A stretch of DNA of 64,000 nt from Haliotis asinina (GCF_037392515.1 NC_090291.1:15713501-15777500); one strand, 5' to 3'. Positions 39,528 to 51,139 are shown, numbered from the stretch's first letter. The notes: generated by a model not told the origin, from the letters alone. Numbers and translations are program-made.

Positions 39528-41980
39528 TACTTGTATTCCAAAGCCAGCAATAATTATGTCTGGCTTAATTACTGTTAGGGTAAATGTATCATTTGGTCAT
39601 TGGTTTTTGGACAGCAGTGTTTATTCCCCATAACTGGTTGCCTCATACATAGATTATAAAATGTTTGGTTGATGGTTTTTGGTTAGGATTAATGTGTCTA
39701 ATAAGTAAGTGACATATCTCACAATTCTGATCATGTGGAACAACAGATGTTCGTACTGTCAAAAATCCATAACAGTATGCCAACTGTTTCTGACATATTG
39801 AACAAACGCAACAATGGATCAATTTCCCTTAGAACTTGGTTATTTGTCACGTTTCGTGAAGTCCTCGTGAACAGTATCGCAGTTTGTATCATACATGTCA
39901 TAGAAATGCCTTGTTGTTGCCCTGGTTCCGCCGTTACAGGTTGGAACAAGGTTACACAGCTTGTAAATTTCCATTTTCCTACCTAGTAAGTAAATAAATA
40001 ACAACCTGTTACAATTTGAACATACTGACGTAATGTCCGTAAAACTGTAAACTTTTGGTGAGTACTTCGGTTTACACTGTTTCAAAATAACCTTACGATA
40101 TTTTACATCAAGGACGGTGTTCTGGTTTCACTTCAGATAAGATTCGTCACTTTCCTCATGTTGACACCGGTTTACTAACTAACTACAACGTACTTCCTGT
40201 GCGACAGAGTGCTCTCCCCTTTGCACACATACTATGGAGGGTACAACTACATTTTGCATTTGTTATGCATTGATCTGTGTGATGGAATATTGTGTTTGTG
40301 CGACCATGACGCAATTCTAGCATTTAAACCAAATCAGCACTACTGTAGAATGGTTTCTGGTTGCATTCTAAGGACCATCATATCTACAGTACTTGGTCTT
40401 AAGTGAGTCATCATTGTGAAATTCCTATAGACAAGCATGTTAATAAACTAGCTGTTGCATATTCATAAATTTGGTTTCGGTCAAATTGCTTCATTGCTTA
40501 TTAAAATGCTGGTAAATCATCTCAGGTACTTACACATAATTTCCATTCAATTTTCCGATGATTATTACGACTATTATAACTGCAACTATTTAATGAGATA
40601 TATTAGACATACCAATCACGTTTAACATGGCTGTTCTATGGGATCGTTCAAAATTGAACTGTGCTTATTATTATGCTTATTGAGGTGACACTCGATAACT
40701 AATCAATGGAAAGATGAAAGACAATAATGTACACGAGGCTGAAGATGATTCCCAATGTGTTTGCAAAACATCAAAATAAAATATAAAGTTATTCTTCCTG
40801 CAGTTAATTAGCATATAAGTCTATGGGAGTTTCACTAATGATGACTCACTTGTGACCAACTATTGTATACACGTTTTCGACACAGAGACAAATAGAGACC
40901 ACAGCTTCAATCTGCGACATTTGGGAAACCGAGTCACATGAAATCAAATGTATCCCAATTATGTGCATAATTCGACAGGATTCTAATCACACGTTTGTTT
41001 TAACCTCCCTCAGATTATCCCTTCTTCCTTAAATATACTCTGCAAACAAACACCGTATCTATCATATGGTCTCTGATCCCAAACATGTACAAAATGCGTT
41101 CGTTTATGATGCGCGCACGCACACAAACCACACACGCTGAATTTCAAATTACAATGGGACCGCACCCTTGCCCCTACACACAACCTTACCCGTGTGTATG
41201 AATTGTTCAGACCAGTCAGATGTCTCCGTGATTCCATACTCCAACCATATTTCACCGATTCACTGTGCTATATGTTTCACCGACATCCCAGAGAAGAAAC
41301 AGCGTACACAAAACTTTATCCACTTACATAACACACACTAGTACTACACAACACTACAATGCTCACGTCAATTACTGTCAGCCACTAAACAAAGCTAGCT
41401 GCAAACATAATATTTACACCGACTCAAACGCAAGCAAGAGATTATATGTGTTTGGTTAGAGTCGATAACAAAGCTGCCATTTCTCCATTCAACAATCAAT
41501 GTAACACGCCCCAGTAACCCACTGGGGCAGTTGAGGAATCTGGAATATCTGACCAACGAGTTAGAAAGTGTCAATAAAAACATACTAACCTCAGATTAAT
41601 AGATGACATTTGTATGTTTGCATACAGAATGATTTGTGTATCGTAAAGGACGATATACAAACGGGTCCGTGCAGTCTTCAAAGAGACAAAGTCTAGAAAA
41701 TGTGGCAAATGAGGAAAGTCTCAGGGCTCATGTTTATTATATTTTATTTATTATTATTATTTTATTGTTATTATTAATTATTATTATTTTAAGATATGTT
41801 CATTTATCTGTGAATTAGAACCAGTGAGTTTAGACTTACTTCATTTAGGACTATTGCTATGAAAACAAGGTTGAGCAGAAAAGTTGGAGAGTGAGACAGA
41901 CTACTGGCATTCCTAAGGCTCTAGCAATACAGAGCAAATGTGGTTTTTACAAGGTGGGAAACCCATTTCCAAAAGCCTAA
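39528..41980. other. 5' flank of SLC66A2, no coding recognised
   Basis: Probable untranslated leader and promoter zone for the minus gene. Frames here are chance. An (ATT)n-rich tract lies at 41740-41795. Confidence 0.5.
40188..40206 (-). promoter_or_regulatory. possible SLC66A2 core promoter, ETS-like site
   Basis: Minus strand reads CACAGGAAGTACG, an ETS-type GGAAGT core common in TATA-less animal promoters. A good donor (ATATC|GTAAGG) follows about 90 bp downstream on the same strand, so an untranslated first exon could lie between. Purely motif based. Confidence 0.2.
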
Positions 41981-42042
41981 GGCTGCATGAAATTAATCAA
42001 ATGTTTCTAGGGCAGGAGGGAAACGCATTTCCAAAAGCCTAA

Positions 42043-42380
42043 GGCTGCATTAAGTTAATAAAATGTTTCTCGGGCACATTTGTTCCAGAAGTGACAAGGG
42101 CGATAGGACTTTGTTTTTAAATTTTTGATAGAAAAAAGTGATGATAGAGGAACGCATTTATATTTCGCTCAGAAATACAGCTTGGGAGTTTAGCACGTGT
42201 TAATGAGTTGTAGATTTAGTCCCACTTGCTCTTACAGACAATCATTCTTATAGCCGTCAAATGGATGGTCGGGACGCGGCAAATTCTTTTTTTTTTTTAA
42301 ATGGCTATAAAAATTTGTTACGCGCACAAATAGAGGTGACGCGCCGATGCCCGAGAAACATTTCACTTTTTTATTTAGCC
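42043..42380. mobile_element. Tourist-like MITE, copy 2
   Basis: Same family as 18198-18542 (shared TTTAGCACGTGTTAATGAGT and CGGGCACATTTG-type ends), flanked by TAA at 42040-42042 and 42381-42383. The left end and flank are tandemly duplicated upstream (partial copy from 41981, 62-bp offset). Confidence 0.8.
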
Positions 42381-42383
42381 TAA

Positions 42384-44169
42384 ACGCCTAGTAATATTAG
42401 TATTTGTATTTTGGAAAATAAATATATAGATTTGGGCAAGCAGAAGAATTCCTTCATTTAAGACACGATCTGATGACCATAGCTGGTGGCTCCACAATGT
42501 CTGCTGGAATAATGCTGTTGACCAAAGTCGGCTTGGCAGCGTTCGTCAGGGTGAGGTCTATCAGTACCTTAGAGTTGACGTTGTATTGCTGACGTTTATC
42601 AATTGATAGTGATTCACGTGAGCCAGTTCCATGACGCGATAACTATTGTCCATTCATTACCTCAATGCTTGACTGACAACGCAGCCATGCGACATACTGA
42701 AATCGGGAAAATGAACGGCAGTTGAATCGGTAATATCCACCTAGGCGAGGTCACCCACTACTGTCGATATGTATATACGATTTCAAGGTTTTCCACGCAA
42801 AATTGAATTGTGAAGCGTCACGTCTGGCAACATGTGTGGAACTTCTGTACGTGTATTTCATAGCTGACAGTGATCAAATGTAACTTGACAATCCCGTCTC
42901 CTCTGATCCACGACCTGTGCATCTGTTGATAGTGGCGACATGCATTACTTTGTCGTTTGGATGACCTACTATCCATATCTTGAGACGGAATATACATATT
43001 CTCTTTATCCATTCTCACACAATCACAAATCTGTTGGATCTGTAAAACGATCAAAATTGAGCTTCAGCAATCCATGTTGTCGTAAGAGGGAACTGACGTG
43101 ACTGTGTGGTCCTTCTCACTTACTCATTTGCCTGCCACCTTATGCCATTTGAGAAGATCGAGGCGCATCCCCCCCACCCCCCACCCCATCCGCCCTTTTC
43201 CAAAAGCTGTATCGGCCCCTGTCCCTGCTATGTAAACCGTCAAGCAGTTACTGTCGAACAGACATCTAAAACTTTGCTGATCTAAATACAAAGCAACACC
43301 TTTTGTTTCCATGTCATGATTTTTCATGAATACATTGCCAACTAAGCGTACATTTGATCTTTAAATGGTATGGATGAATTAGGGGAAAAACCCAACAAAT
43401 TTAGTAAAATCACATTTAATGCGTGAATATTAACTCATATTTTGTTATCAAACGCACTTTCTATTAAAACTGACACTTGACCTTACCAAACTATTTTGGG
43501 GATGAGCACGTGATATTATTGTCCACATTTTTAGATCATGGTCTGTGTACTCCAAAACTACCACTGTGACGGAAATCGGTTACTCCAAACTAAATTAAAA
43601 CACCCAGTTATCGGTTAAAATATTACCATAACTAAAGTTATATGATTTATCTTAAAATAGTCCCTGCACTTTAGTCCCGCTCGGTGGCTGATGGCAGATC
43701 AAAGCTAAATCATTCCTTATTCTGAAATTCTGTCGCCATAACTGCCCAATATTGAACAGGGGTCTTCGGAGTGACGAGGGTTGTAAGAGGCCATGGGTCT
43801 GATGTCTTCGGTGACCTGTAATATTTCGGATGATGCTCATAACATCAACCAATGGTTTTGACACAAACTCCATTATCTGCAGTCTGCCAATATTTTGCTG
43901 TGACATTGTTGAATATGTAAATAACATTCACTCACCTGAATATACTTTTAAAATATTTGAATGTCACCCATATCTATTCTGTTTTTACAATCAACGTAAA
44001 ATCTGTGAAGATTATCATGTCGGGTCTCTTGTGGCCGTTTTATCAAGTAGAAGTAGTTTCAAGGGTAATGTACCAAGGGTAGATAACTCTAATGTTTGAT
44101 ACCGTTCCACAACACGTTTTGGAGAAGTTAATGTCAATGCAATTTGACATTTCAGCATAGTTCAAGAGA
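42384..44169. other. 5' flank of TIMM21, no coding recognised
   Basis: Contains a C-rich run (43168-43200). The promoter was not pinned down; no TATA box near 44170. Confidence 0.5.
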
Positions 44170-44467
44170 ATGAATCAAACAGTCACGAAATTATCACGGC
44201 TACTCAAACGTTTTCCCTCAAGGAACACTGTCTTTCATTTTATACGTAGCGACAATTTTTATTGTAAGACATCGTATAGACGTTTGCTAGGCACATCGAC
44301 ATCGAGTAGAAAACATGAAGCAGTCACATGCTTAGATAGAGACTTGCTGTGCGCGAAAAGGCTACGAAGTCAAAGGTTCTATGCAACACAAAAACAAACG
44401 GAAGATAAGAAGGAGCTTGTTGAAGCTAAAGAGGGTCCTTACTCTGGTCTGACACGTGGAGAAAAGG
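44170..44467 (+). CDS. TIMM21: TIMM21 exon 1 (presequence)
   Basis: 298 nt, 99 codons plus one base. Basic N-terminus, then a polar linker ending TRGEK. The donor is AAAAGG|GTCAGT, which is weak (GTCAGT rather than GTAAGT). Reading through the donor would give a stop within three codons. Confidence 0.9.
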
Positions 44468-47400
44468 GTCAGTTTTGACATAGCATCACCTGATCTTGCA
44501 TGTCCTAAATTCACTGTTAGATCTCAACAATATAAACATCTTGCATGTTCGAAAATTCGATCTCAGCAATATACAGATCTGGCATGTCCTAAATTCTGTA
44601 TTAGGTTATACCAATGTACAGATCTGACATGTCCTAATTTCAATGTTCAATCTCAGCAATGTACAGATGTGGGCTAGATTACAGGAATTACCCCCAAACC
44701 AGCCCTGATATTTGACCCAAACCGACCTCTGATATTTGACCCAACCGTCCCCAAGAAGTAAACATTTCTACACTGACATATTAATTAGAGGTATTAGTAT
44801 AGGAGATGTACTAATATAAGCAGTTTTGCCTGTTTGGCAATCCCCACAAACGTTTGTAAAATTATACAAATCTGGCATCAAAGGAAAATAAGTAATGTTT
44901 CAACCCAAAAAATGTGTATGTTCTATAGATCACAAATGAACTGAAATCTTTATTATCTGTGCTGTGAGCTGAGTCTAAGTTTTGTACAACAAGAAATACA
45001 TTGTACTCATCTTCCAATTAAGGTAATTACCATAACCGTCATTGCCATTAATTAACCCAGGTTTCGGTTCAGGTGCGTTGTCGGTTTGGATTAAACATAC
45101 AGGGACCGGTTCTGCTTGGGGCCAGTTTGGGTGTATATGGATCACAGAATACCAGACACTTTCTGGTATCTTTGAAAGCAATTAAGTTTACGTTTGGTTA
45201 GGGTAAGGATTAGGGTTAGGGTTTGTGTTAGGGTAATGGTGATGTAACACAAGGTATCCGGTACTCTGTAACCGTACCCAGATCTGACATGTCCAAAATT
45301 CACTGTTAGATCTCGGCAGTGTACGGCTCTGCATTTTCAAGTTTGCTTTTACTAGTTATTATGGTTGCATAGGGAAGGCCTCCCACATTGACATTCTTAA
45401 ATATTGTGGAGAGGTGTCATTGTATGCTGCGCCCTTGTCCTAGGCCGTTTTATGTTCAAAACACTCACTCACTTATTCTCTAACTCACTAACTTAACCAC
45501 TTCACCACCAACCTACTGACTATTTTAAGGCATGATGTCATTAAGCCACTTCTTGAGTTTTAACAATATTGCAATGGAAAGTCTAAAACCTGTTTAGCTT
45601 CTATATTTTAATGTGTAAATGTTATCTAACTCACCAACAAAGTTATTACCTTGTGGTGCATTATTTCCTTGGCATATTATGTTTTTAATATTTAAAATTC
45701 ATTGTGATGTGTGATGATGTTTGTTCAAGCATGTACTGTTATATATTGATGAGTTTAGTTGATGCAGTCACATTTAATTTGATGTAGGGGCATTAAGTTG
45801 ATTGAATTGCATGTTATATAACTGAATAAACAGCTTTGTATCATACTAAAACAAAATATTGATGTTAAATGCAGTGTAGGAAAGATTACCCGTCCCAATG
45901 TCTGAGACAGGTGAATTTGGAGGAGGATGGGTTAAAAAAAAACCTGTCCTCATGTCGGGTCCAATGACACAACTGACAAGGATGCAGATTCAGACTATGA
46001 CTCTTCAAATCTTGATGGCGATGTTGATGATTTGTCTGAAGACTAGGTCTGTAATGTTGTAACCAGATGATTCCACTAGGAGAGATTTAGCAGTCCAAGC
46101 TCTGTGTGTGCATATTTAAATGATAGCTTGAAACGAAACAAACCAGTTTTAGGTTTCAAAGTGATGTTTTATTTATATTTGGAGGACAGGCTAAATTTTA
46201 GCAGGACTGGTAAAAATTTGACCTTCCAGTCCTGTGGACAGACTAGATTTTCTTTCCTACGCTGTGATAATGACATGATGATGTTATTCTATTCCAGTAA
46301 AGGAAGCTGGCAAAGATATCACTTATGGCTTGGTCATTCTAGTTGGTGTTGGTATAACAGGTAAGTAATCCAGTTTTGTTTAAACCAACAAGAGATGATA
46401 TTCTTTGGATTTCCAGCATATATGAGACATGCGAAAATATGATCAAACATATTTTATTTGTCTCTAAAACCCAAAAAATTAAAAATCTCTTTTTGGGAGG
46501 TATATTCTGAAGTTTAACTTCTTCTAGAGGCATTTAGAAGTTGTTCATCCATGTATTGACATCCTTCCTTATATTCTGAAAACATTAATGAAAGAAAATG
46601 AATGCTGATAGGATTAAAAATATAAGTGATAGTAAAACAACTAGTGTTGTGCTTCTGCTTTTTTTCTGTAGTTAACTGTTGTTAAAAACAGGGTTCAGAG
46701 GTCATTGGTGGTTCAGTTGTCAAATGCATTATGCAGAGTAGCATCCCTTGGATGATCACACTGTATTGACAAAATATATGAACGTTGATAAGACAGATTA
46801 TCAAGATTGTTTTAATTTTGAAATGTCTATTTTTCGTTGTGAAAACAAGAGATATGCTTTGAACATTCAATGTGTTTCTTCCCAAGGTGAAAAAAGGCTC
46901 ATAGCCTGTTCATTTATCAGGAGATTTTGATGTAAACTAAATCTTTTTGCTGCCAAAATTTATATGAAATCTTGTTTTCATGACATGTTTGTGATTAACA
47001 GGGATCATATTCTATGTGGTTGGCCGAGAGCTGTTTTCATCCCAGAGTCCAAGTGGGATATATGGAGATGCTCTGAAGAAGTGTATGCAGAATGATCAAG
47101 TAAGTGCTGGACTCCCCAACGTCGTTCTTCCCATGACCCATGCAGATCCAGGTTAGAATTTGCCTTTATTAACCCATGCTTGTTGTAAGAGGTGACTTAT
47201 GGGTATCAGGTGGAGAGATTCTCCAACTTAGTGTCACCAATTGCAAAGATCAATGCTCTCATGCTGTTGATCATTGGATCATCTGGTCCAGACTTGATTA
47301 TTTACAAACTGCTGTCATATATCTGGAATGTTTTCCCCATATGGGTACAATGTGTGAAAACAATATTTAATGTCCCGACATGATATTGCTGGAACAATGC

Positions 47401-49990
47401 TAAAAGCAGTGTAAAACCAAACTCTGGTATTTTAATATCCATGATTCTGTTTCAGTTGATCAGCATGCTGGGAGAGCCAATGAAAGGCTACGGTGAGATG
47501 ACACGACGCCGGCGTCGAAGACATGTCAGGTAACAAAACCTACATGAATGTACATAAATGAAATTACATTGAGGTCATACTGTCCTCTTACTTTAATCAT
47601 CCAAAGTCTGGCTAGCTGGCTAATATCCCAGCTGAGTACAACAATGATCATGATGCCAGTCACTGGATTGTCTGGTCCAGATTAGTTTCAGAGTTCATTC
47701 TTACTCCTAGCATCAACAGAAACTTCAAGAAGTCATGTAAATAACACCATGTATTCATTTGCCAAACGTTTGGGACTCATTGTTGTGATGGTCTTATGTT
47801 CTTAGTAAACAAAGGGAAGGTGGGGGTAGCTGAATGGTTAATGAAGCCAATTTTGGATGTGGCCCACTGTAATATTGCTGCTAAAAGCTACATGAAAACA
47901 TGCTCACTCATTCTGTCAACAACCAGGGACTTGATTTTCGAAGCTCTCTTGGTGCTAAGACATTCATGAGTTGATGTTAATGTGTGGCACTTACAACTAT
48001 CTTAGCACTAAGAGAGCTTCGAAAATCTTGGCCCTGGCTTCCAACTACCTGGTTTCCCAGTAACTATGTCACTTGGTTGTATTTACTGATTGGTTTATCT
48101 TAGTGTTCAGTTCTGTTGTAGCCATCACACCTGTTGACAACAATAGTTACAGTGCTCTGCACTGTTGTAGCCATTTCACCTGTCGATACAATAGTTAGTG
48201 TTCAGTTCTGTTGTAGCCATCACACCTGTTGACAACAATAGTTACAGTGTTCTACACTGTTGTAGCCATCACACCTGTTGACAACAATAGTTACAGTGTT
48301 TTACTCTGTTGTAGCCATCTCACCTGTTGATACAATAGTTAGTGTTCAGTTCTGTTGTAGCCATCACACCTGTTGACAACAATAGTTACAGTGTTCTACA
48401 CTGTTGTAGCCATCTCACCTGTTGATACAATAGTTAGTGTTCAGTTCTGTTGTAGCCATCACACCTGTTGACAACAATAGTTACAGTGTTCTACACTGTT
48501 GTAGCCATCTCACCCGTTGATACAATAGTTAGTGTTCAGTTCTGTTGTAGCCATCTCACCTGTTGACAACAATAGTTAAAGTGTTCTACACTGTTGTAGC
48601 CATCACACCTGTTGACAACAATAGTTACAGTGTTCAGTTCTGTTGTAGCCATCACACCTGTTGACAACAATAGTTACAGTGTTCTACACTGTTGTAGCAT
48701 CTCACCTGTTGATACAATAGTTAGTGTTCAGTTCTGTTGTAGCCATCACACCTGTTGACAACAATAGTTACAGTGTTCTACACTGTTGTAGCCATCTCAC
48801 CTGTTGACACAATAGTTTCAGTGTTTTACTCTGTTGTAGCCATCTCACCTGTTGATACAATAGTTACAGTGTTTTACTCTGTTGTAGCCATCTCACCTGT
48901 TGATACAATAGTTACAGTGTTTTACTCTGTTGTAGCCTTCTCACCAGTTGACACAATATATACATGTTCTACTCTGTTGAAGCCATCTCACCTGTTGACA
49001 CAATATATACATGTTCTACTCTGTTGTAGCCATCTCACCTGTTGACACTATAGTCACAGTCGTCTTTTCTGTTGCAGCCATCAAGAGTTCGAGAGTGGTG
49101 GTGCGAAATACATGAGGATGCGATTCTATGTTGAAGGCCCTCATGGAAAAGCCACTGTAACTGCTGAGATGAAGCAGGTAATTGTTACGTTCCAAAACAT
49201 ATGATCCGACTAAATTTATCAGGCGTCTCTCTCTACCATTTCTCATACATCTCTCTACTTTGGAGATCCATGAATTTATTAGAATTGATTTTCATTACAA
49301 CTATTGCGGACTGGATGGTCAGGTACCCTGACTTGGTTGACACATTGTATCCCAGTCGCATAAATCGGTGTTCATGCTGTTGATCACTGGATTGTCGGTC
49401 TGACTGGATTATTTACAGACCATCACCCAATAGCTGGAATACTGCTGAGTGTGGTACTAAACAACAAATCCACAAGTTGATTGCAGCATTGAACCACAAA
49501 CAATATAAACAATAATTGTTAATGATTCAGTGGCCATGACCAGCTACTGGCAAACAAGGATAAGTTGAGCACCGACCTGACAATTGACCCATATTGGCAT
49601 GTGTGAGTGCCACCCACTGGCACTTGTCATTGTGAGCAAAGGGGCCCAGGTTGTCCGCAGTCAAGTGTTGTTTCTATACCGACTACATGAGAGTCTTATG
49701 AGTCAGGCATGTGCAGCTATGTACAAAATCAGTTTCATTGTCATGCACTGCACATGCACTAGCCTACATCTGCTCCCCCTTTCACAAACCAAGTGGATGT
49801 GCTCATTGCCATGCACTGTCTACTTCGCTGTGGAGGTCTAACTTATCCTTGTTTACCAATATTTGAGATTCGTTCGTGGCAAACTTTCCTTATATTTCAG
49901 AATGATGCAGGGAAGTATGAGTACCGATACATCGTGGCTGAGTTGCAGGGCTATCCAGCACGATCTGTGTTAGTTGTGGACAACACGTGA
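44170..49990 (+). CDS. TIMM21: TIMM21, mitochondrial inner-membrane translocase subunit Tim21, six exons
   Basis: Joined exons 44170-44467, 46298-46360, 47002-47099, 47456-47529, 49078-49177 and 49901-49990 total 723 nt: 240 residues plus stop, with matching phases and GT/AG borders. Human TIMM21 has 248. The start is the first Met after an in-frame stop at 44158-44160. The N-terminus (MNQTVTKLSRLLKRFPSR) is basic and Ser/Thr-rich with no acid, as in a matrix-targeting presequence. One helix spans residues ~107-127 (ITYGLVILVGVGITGIIFY). The intermembrane-space domain carries the family blocks GRELFSSQSPSGIYGDAL, GEPMKGYGEMTRRRRR, MRFYVEGPHGKATV and KYEYRYIVAELQGYP, matching human KELFSSSSPSKIYGRAL and GYGEVTRRGRR. 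Known role: Tim21 binds the TIM23 complex and links presequence import to respiratory-chain complexes; in humans it also joins complex I/IV assembly. Confidence 0.95.
44490..44672. repeat. ~44-bp degenerate tandem repeat in TIMM21 intron 1
   Basis: Units with GATCTGACATGTCCTAAATT and ATCTCAGCAATRTACA, about four copies, starting ~20 bp past the exon 1 donor. One more diverged unit reappears at 45281-45332. Confidence 0.85.
45196..45232. repeat. short telomere-like TTAGGG stretch
   Basis: GGTTAGGGTAAGGATTAGGG then TTAGGG copies with variants, ~5 units. Interstitial; probably chance or an old repair scar. Confidence 0.6.
46298..46360 (+). CDS. TIMM21: TIMM21 exon 2 (start of membrane helix)
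   Basis: 63 nt. Acceptor ATTCCAG|TAAAGG; encodes VKEAGKDITYGLVILVGVG; donor ACAG|GTAAGT. Human VKEAGRDFTYLIVVLFG aligns directly. Confidence 0.93.
47002..47099 (+). CDS. TIMM21: TIMM21 exon 3
   Basis: 98 nt. Acceptor GATTAACAG|GGATC; completes G121 and encodes the end of the helix, then GRELFSSQSPSGIYGDALKK; donor GATCAA|GTAAGT, phase 0. Confidence 0.93.
47134..47330 (+). mobile_element. SINE family A copy in TIMM21 intron 3
   Basis: GATCCAGGTTAGAATTTGCC to CATATATCTGGAATG; its tail is replaced by a family B tail (47331-47428). Confidence 0.72.
47331..47428 (+). mobile_element. SINE family B 3' part fused to a family A head
   Basis: CCATATGGGTACAATGTGTG ... TAAAAGCAGTGTAAAACCAAACTC. Abuts a family A segment, giving a chimeric SINE. 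Confidence 0.65.
47456..47529 (+). CDS. TIMM21: TIMM21 exon 4
   Basis: 74 nt. Acceptor CTGTTTCAG|TTGATC; encodes LISMLGEPMKGYGEMTRRRR; donor GTCAG|GTAACA. The arginine run lies where Tim21 has its conserved basic stretch (TRRGRRQH in human). Confidence 0.93.
47606..47690 (+). mobile_element. SINE family A fragment in TIMM21 intron 4
   Basis: CACTGGATTGTCTGGTCCAG is the diagnostic core; ends missing. Confidence 0.55.
47818..47915 (+). mobile_element. SINE family B fragment in TIMM21 intron 4
   Basis: GGGGGTAGCTGAATGGTTAA, then GTGGCCCACTGTAATATTGC; shortened. Confidence 0.55.
47923..48037. mobile_element. ~115-bp hairpin MITE in TIMM21 intron 4
   Basis: Arms CCAGGGACTTGATTTTCGAA and (inverted) CCAGGGCCAAGATTTTCGAA, followed by GCTCTCTTRGTGCTAAGA in both. 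It lies ~60 bp left of the minisatellite. Confidence 0.8.
48100..49066 (+). repeat. ~48-50-bp minisatellite, about 20 units, in TIMM21 intron 4
   Basis: Unit core TGTTGTAGCCATC followed by CACCTGTTGAC and ACAATAGTTACAGTGTT. Units alternate between types (GTTCAGTTCTG and GTTCTACACTG starts), giving a ~100-bp higher-order repeat in the left two thirds. About 20 TTGTAG(CC) sites are present; one reads TTGAAG. The array ends just before the true acceptor TTCTGTTGCAG|CCATC of exon 5. Confidence 0.9.
49078..49177 (+). CDS. TIMM21: TIMM21 exon 5
   Basis: 100 nt. Acceptor TTCTGTTGCAG|CCATC; completes S and encodes HQEFESGGAKYMRMRFYVEG; donor AAGCAG|GTAATT. The acceptor and first bases of this exon resemble the unit of the minisatellite that ends ~10 bp upstream. 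Confidence 0.93.
49312..49466 (+). mobile_element. SINE family A fragment in TIMM21 intron 5
   Basis: GACTTGGTTGACACATTGTA to GCTGAGTGTGGTACTAAAC; head missing. Confidence 0.72.
49901..49990 (+). CDS. TIMM21: TIMM21 exon 6 with stop
   Basis: 90 nt. Acceptor TATATTTCAG|AATGAT; encodes NDAGKYEYRYIVAELQGYP and ends VVDNT-stop. Human EYDFRYIFVEIESYP aligns. Confidence 0.93.
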   Translation, partial: NDAGKYEYRYIVAELQGYPARSVLVVDNT

Positions 49991-50178
49991 TACACACCAA
50001 CATCACCTGCATGCAGTGTGTGCTGACCAATCAGCAGTGTCTTGTATAACTGTTATTAGTCTGGAGAAAGATTTTTTTGATGCAGTTTGATATGTGCCAT
50101 CACTTCGTGTGTGTGCAGATACTTCAAGAAATGGTGTTGTATCTCATTTACATGATTGACCTTTTGTAACATACCGTC

Positions 50179-50205
50179 AATAAAAGGTGGTTTCTTTTTA
50201 ATAAA
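50179..50205 (+). promoter_or_regulatory. TIMM21 poly(A) signals
   Basis: Two AATAAA hexamers, 50179-50184 and 50200-50205, lie 189 and 210 bp past the TIMM21 stop. Either would give a ~200-nt 3' UTR. Confidence 0.55.
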
Positions 50206-50447
50206 ATCATGTTATATATGATAATACTGCACATACTTCAATATGAACAGATCTGATAGTCCAAAGTGATAAACAGATCTGTATTCCACATTATCTGTGT
50301 GAAGATCTGACAAATCAGAATGTGAATTTTCTGATCAGGTTATTGGCATCAAGGCTGGTCAAATTTGCAGTAAAAGTTTGCAAGCTTTGAAAACAGCTTG
50401 TTTGATTTCTCAAACGTTTTTTCTTTTTTTTTTATTTGTTGTGTAAT

Positions 50448-50530
50448 GGCACGCTGAGCAATATTCCAACTTTGTAAATAGTCAAGTCTGGATCAGACAA
50501 TCTAGTGATCTGGATCATACACATGACATG
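50448..50530 (-). mobile_element. SINE family A fragment
   Basis: GAGCAATATTCCAACTTTGT, AGTCAAGTCTGGATCAGACA; diverged tail half. Confidence 0.6.
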
Positions 50531-50589
50531 ATCACGAATTTAATGATGTATGCAGTGCTGACTTACTTGTACGCTTTACAGTAACACAT

Positions 50590-51119
50590 GTTGGAACTCA
50601 TCCTCGATATCTCCAGGGTATACTTTCCGAAAAGTCTCCACTATACCCTGGATGCATCTACGGCTCAGCCCGATAAATTTATTACCTCCCTTGTCTGGCT
50701 TTTTATCCAATCAGGTGTCTACGCTGAGAAGTTGAGCGAACCAGTCACAACTCACTTTTGCTGTTTTAATTCTCTAACCGATTAAACTTGGCAAACAAAC
50801 CATGCAGAGGTACTCTGAAAGAGGTAGATGGATTTCTTGCGTATGTTTTTTAAAAACGTTTCTGACCTATAAATTTGCAAGTATGATTTCCCCAAATTGT
50901 GAGTCGCACAACGAGCAAACCTTCTTAGTTGCAACTGCTACCTTTCTTGACACTGGCAAGTTCGGTTATAACGGCAGCCTTGCTGACTGGCTACTGTGAA
51001 AATGCGGAACCAGCAAAGGGAAGTAATAAAATTATCGGGCCGACCCGTAGATGCGTCCAGGGTATAGTGGAGACTGTTAGGAACGTATACCCTGGAGCTA
51101 TCGAGGATGGTTGTAACTA
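50590..51119. mobile_element. MITE with ~110-bp inverted ends
   Basis: Left CATCCTCGATATCTCCAGGG then TATACTTTCC; the right end inverted reads CATCCTCGATAGCTCCAGGG then TATACGTTCC. Arms continue through GTCTCCACTATACCCTGGA and CCCGATAA. No coding. Lies just beyond the TIMM21 3' end. Confidence 0.85.
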
Positions 51120-51139
51120 GACTGAGTTTTTAAGTGTTT

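Noticed and set aside
43652-43927. 91-codon minus frame upstream of TIMM21 as a possible divergent gene
   Set aside because: No recognisable domain and no clear splice partner; kept as intergenic.
45196-45232. TTAGGG copies as a telomere relic
   Set aside because: Only about five imperfect units; could be chance.
45941-46045. Acidic stretch DKDADSDYDSSNLDGDVDD before a stop, like the edge of a piggyBac-type protein
   Set aside because: Short, no neighbouring conserved domain, and inside TIMM21 intron 1; no support.
48755-49045. 96-codon frame repeating VVAISPVDTI
   Set aside because: It is the TIMM21 intron 4 minisatellite read in one frame; it ends before the exon and lies on the intron side of the acceptor.
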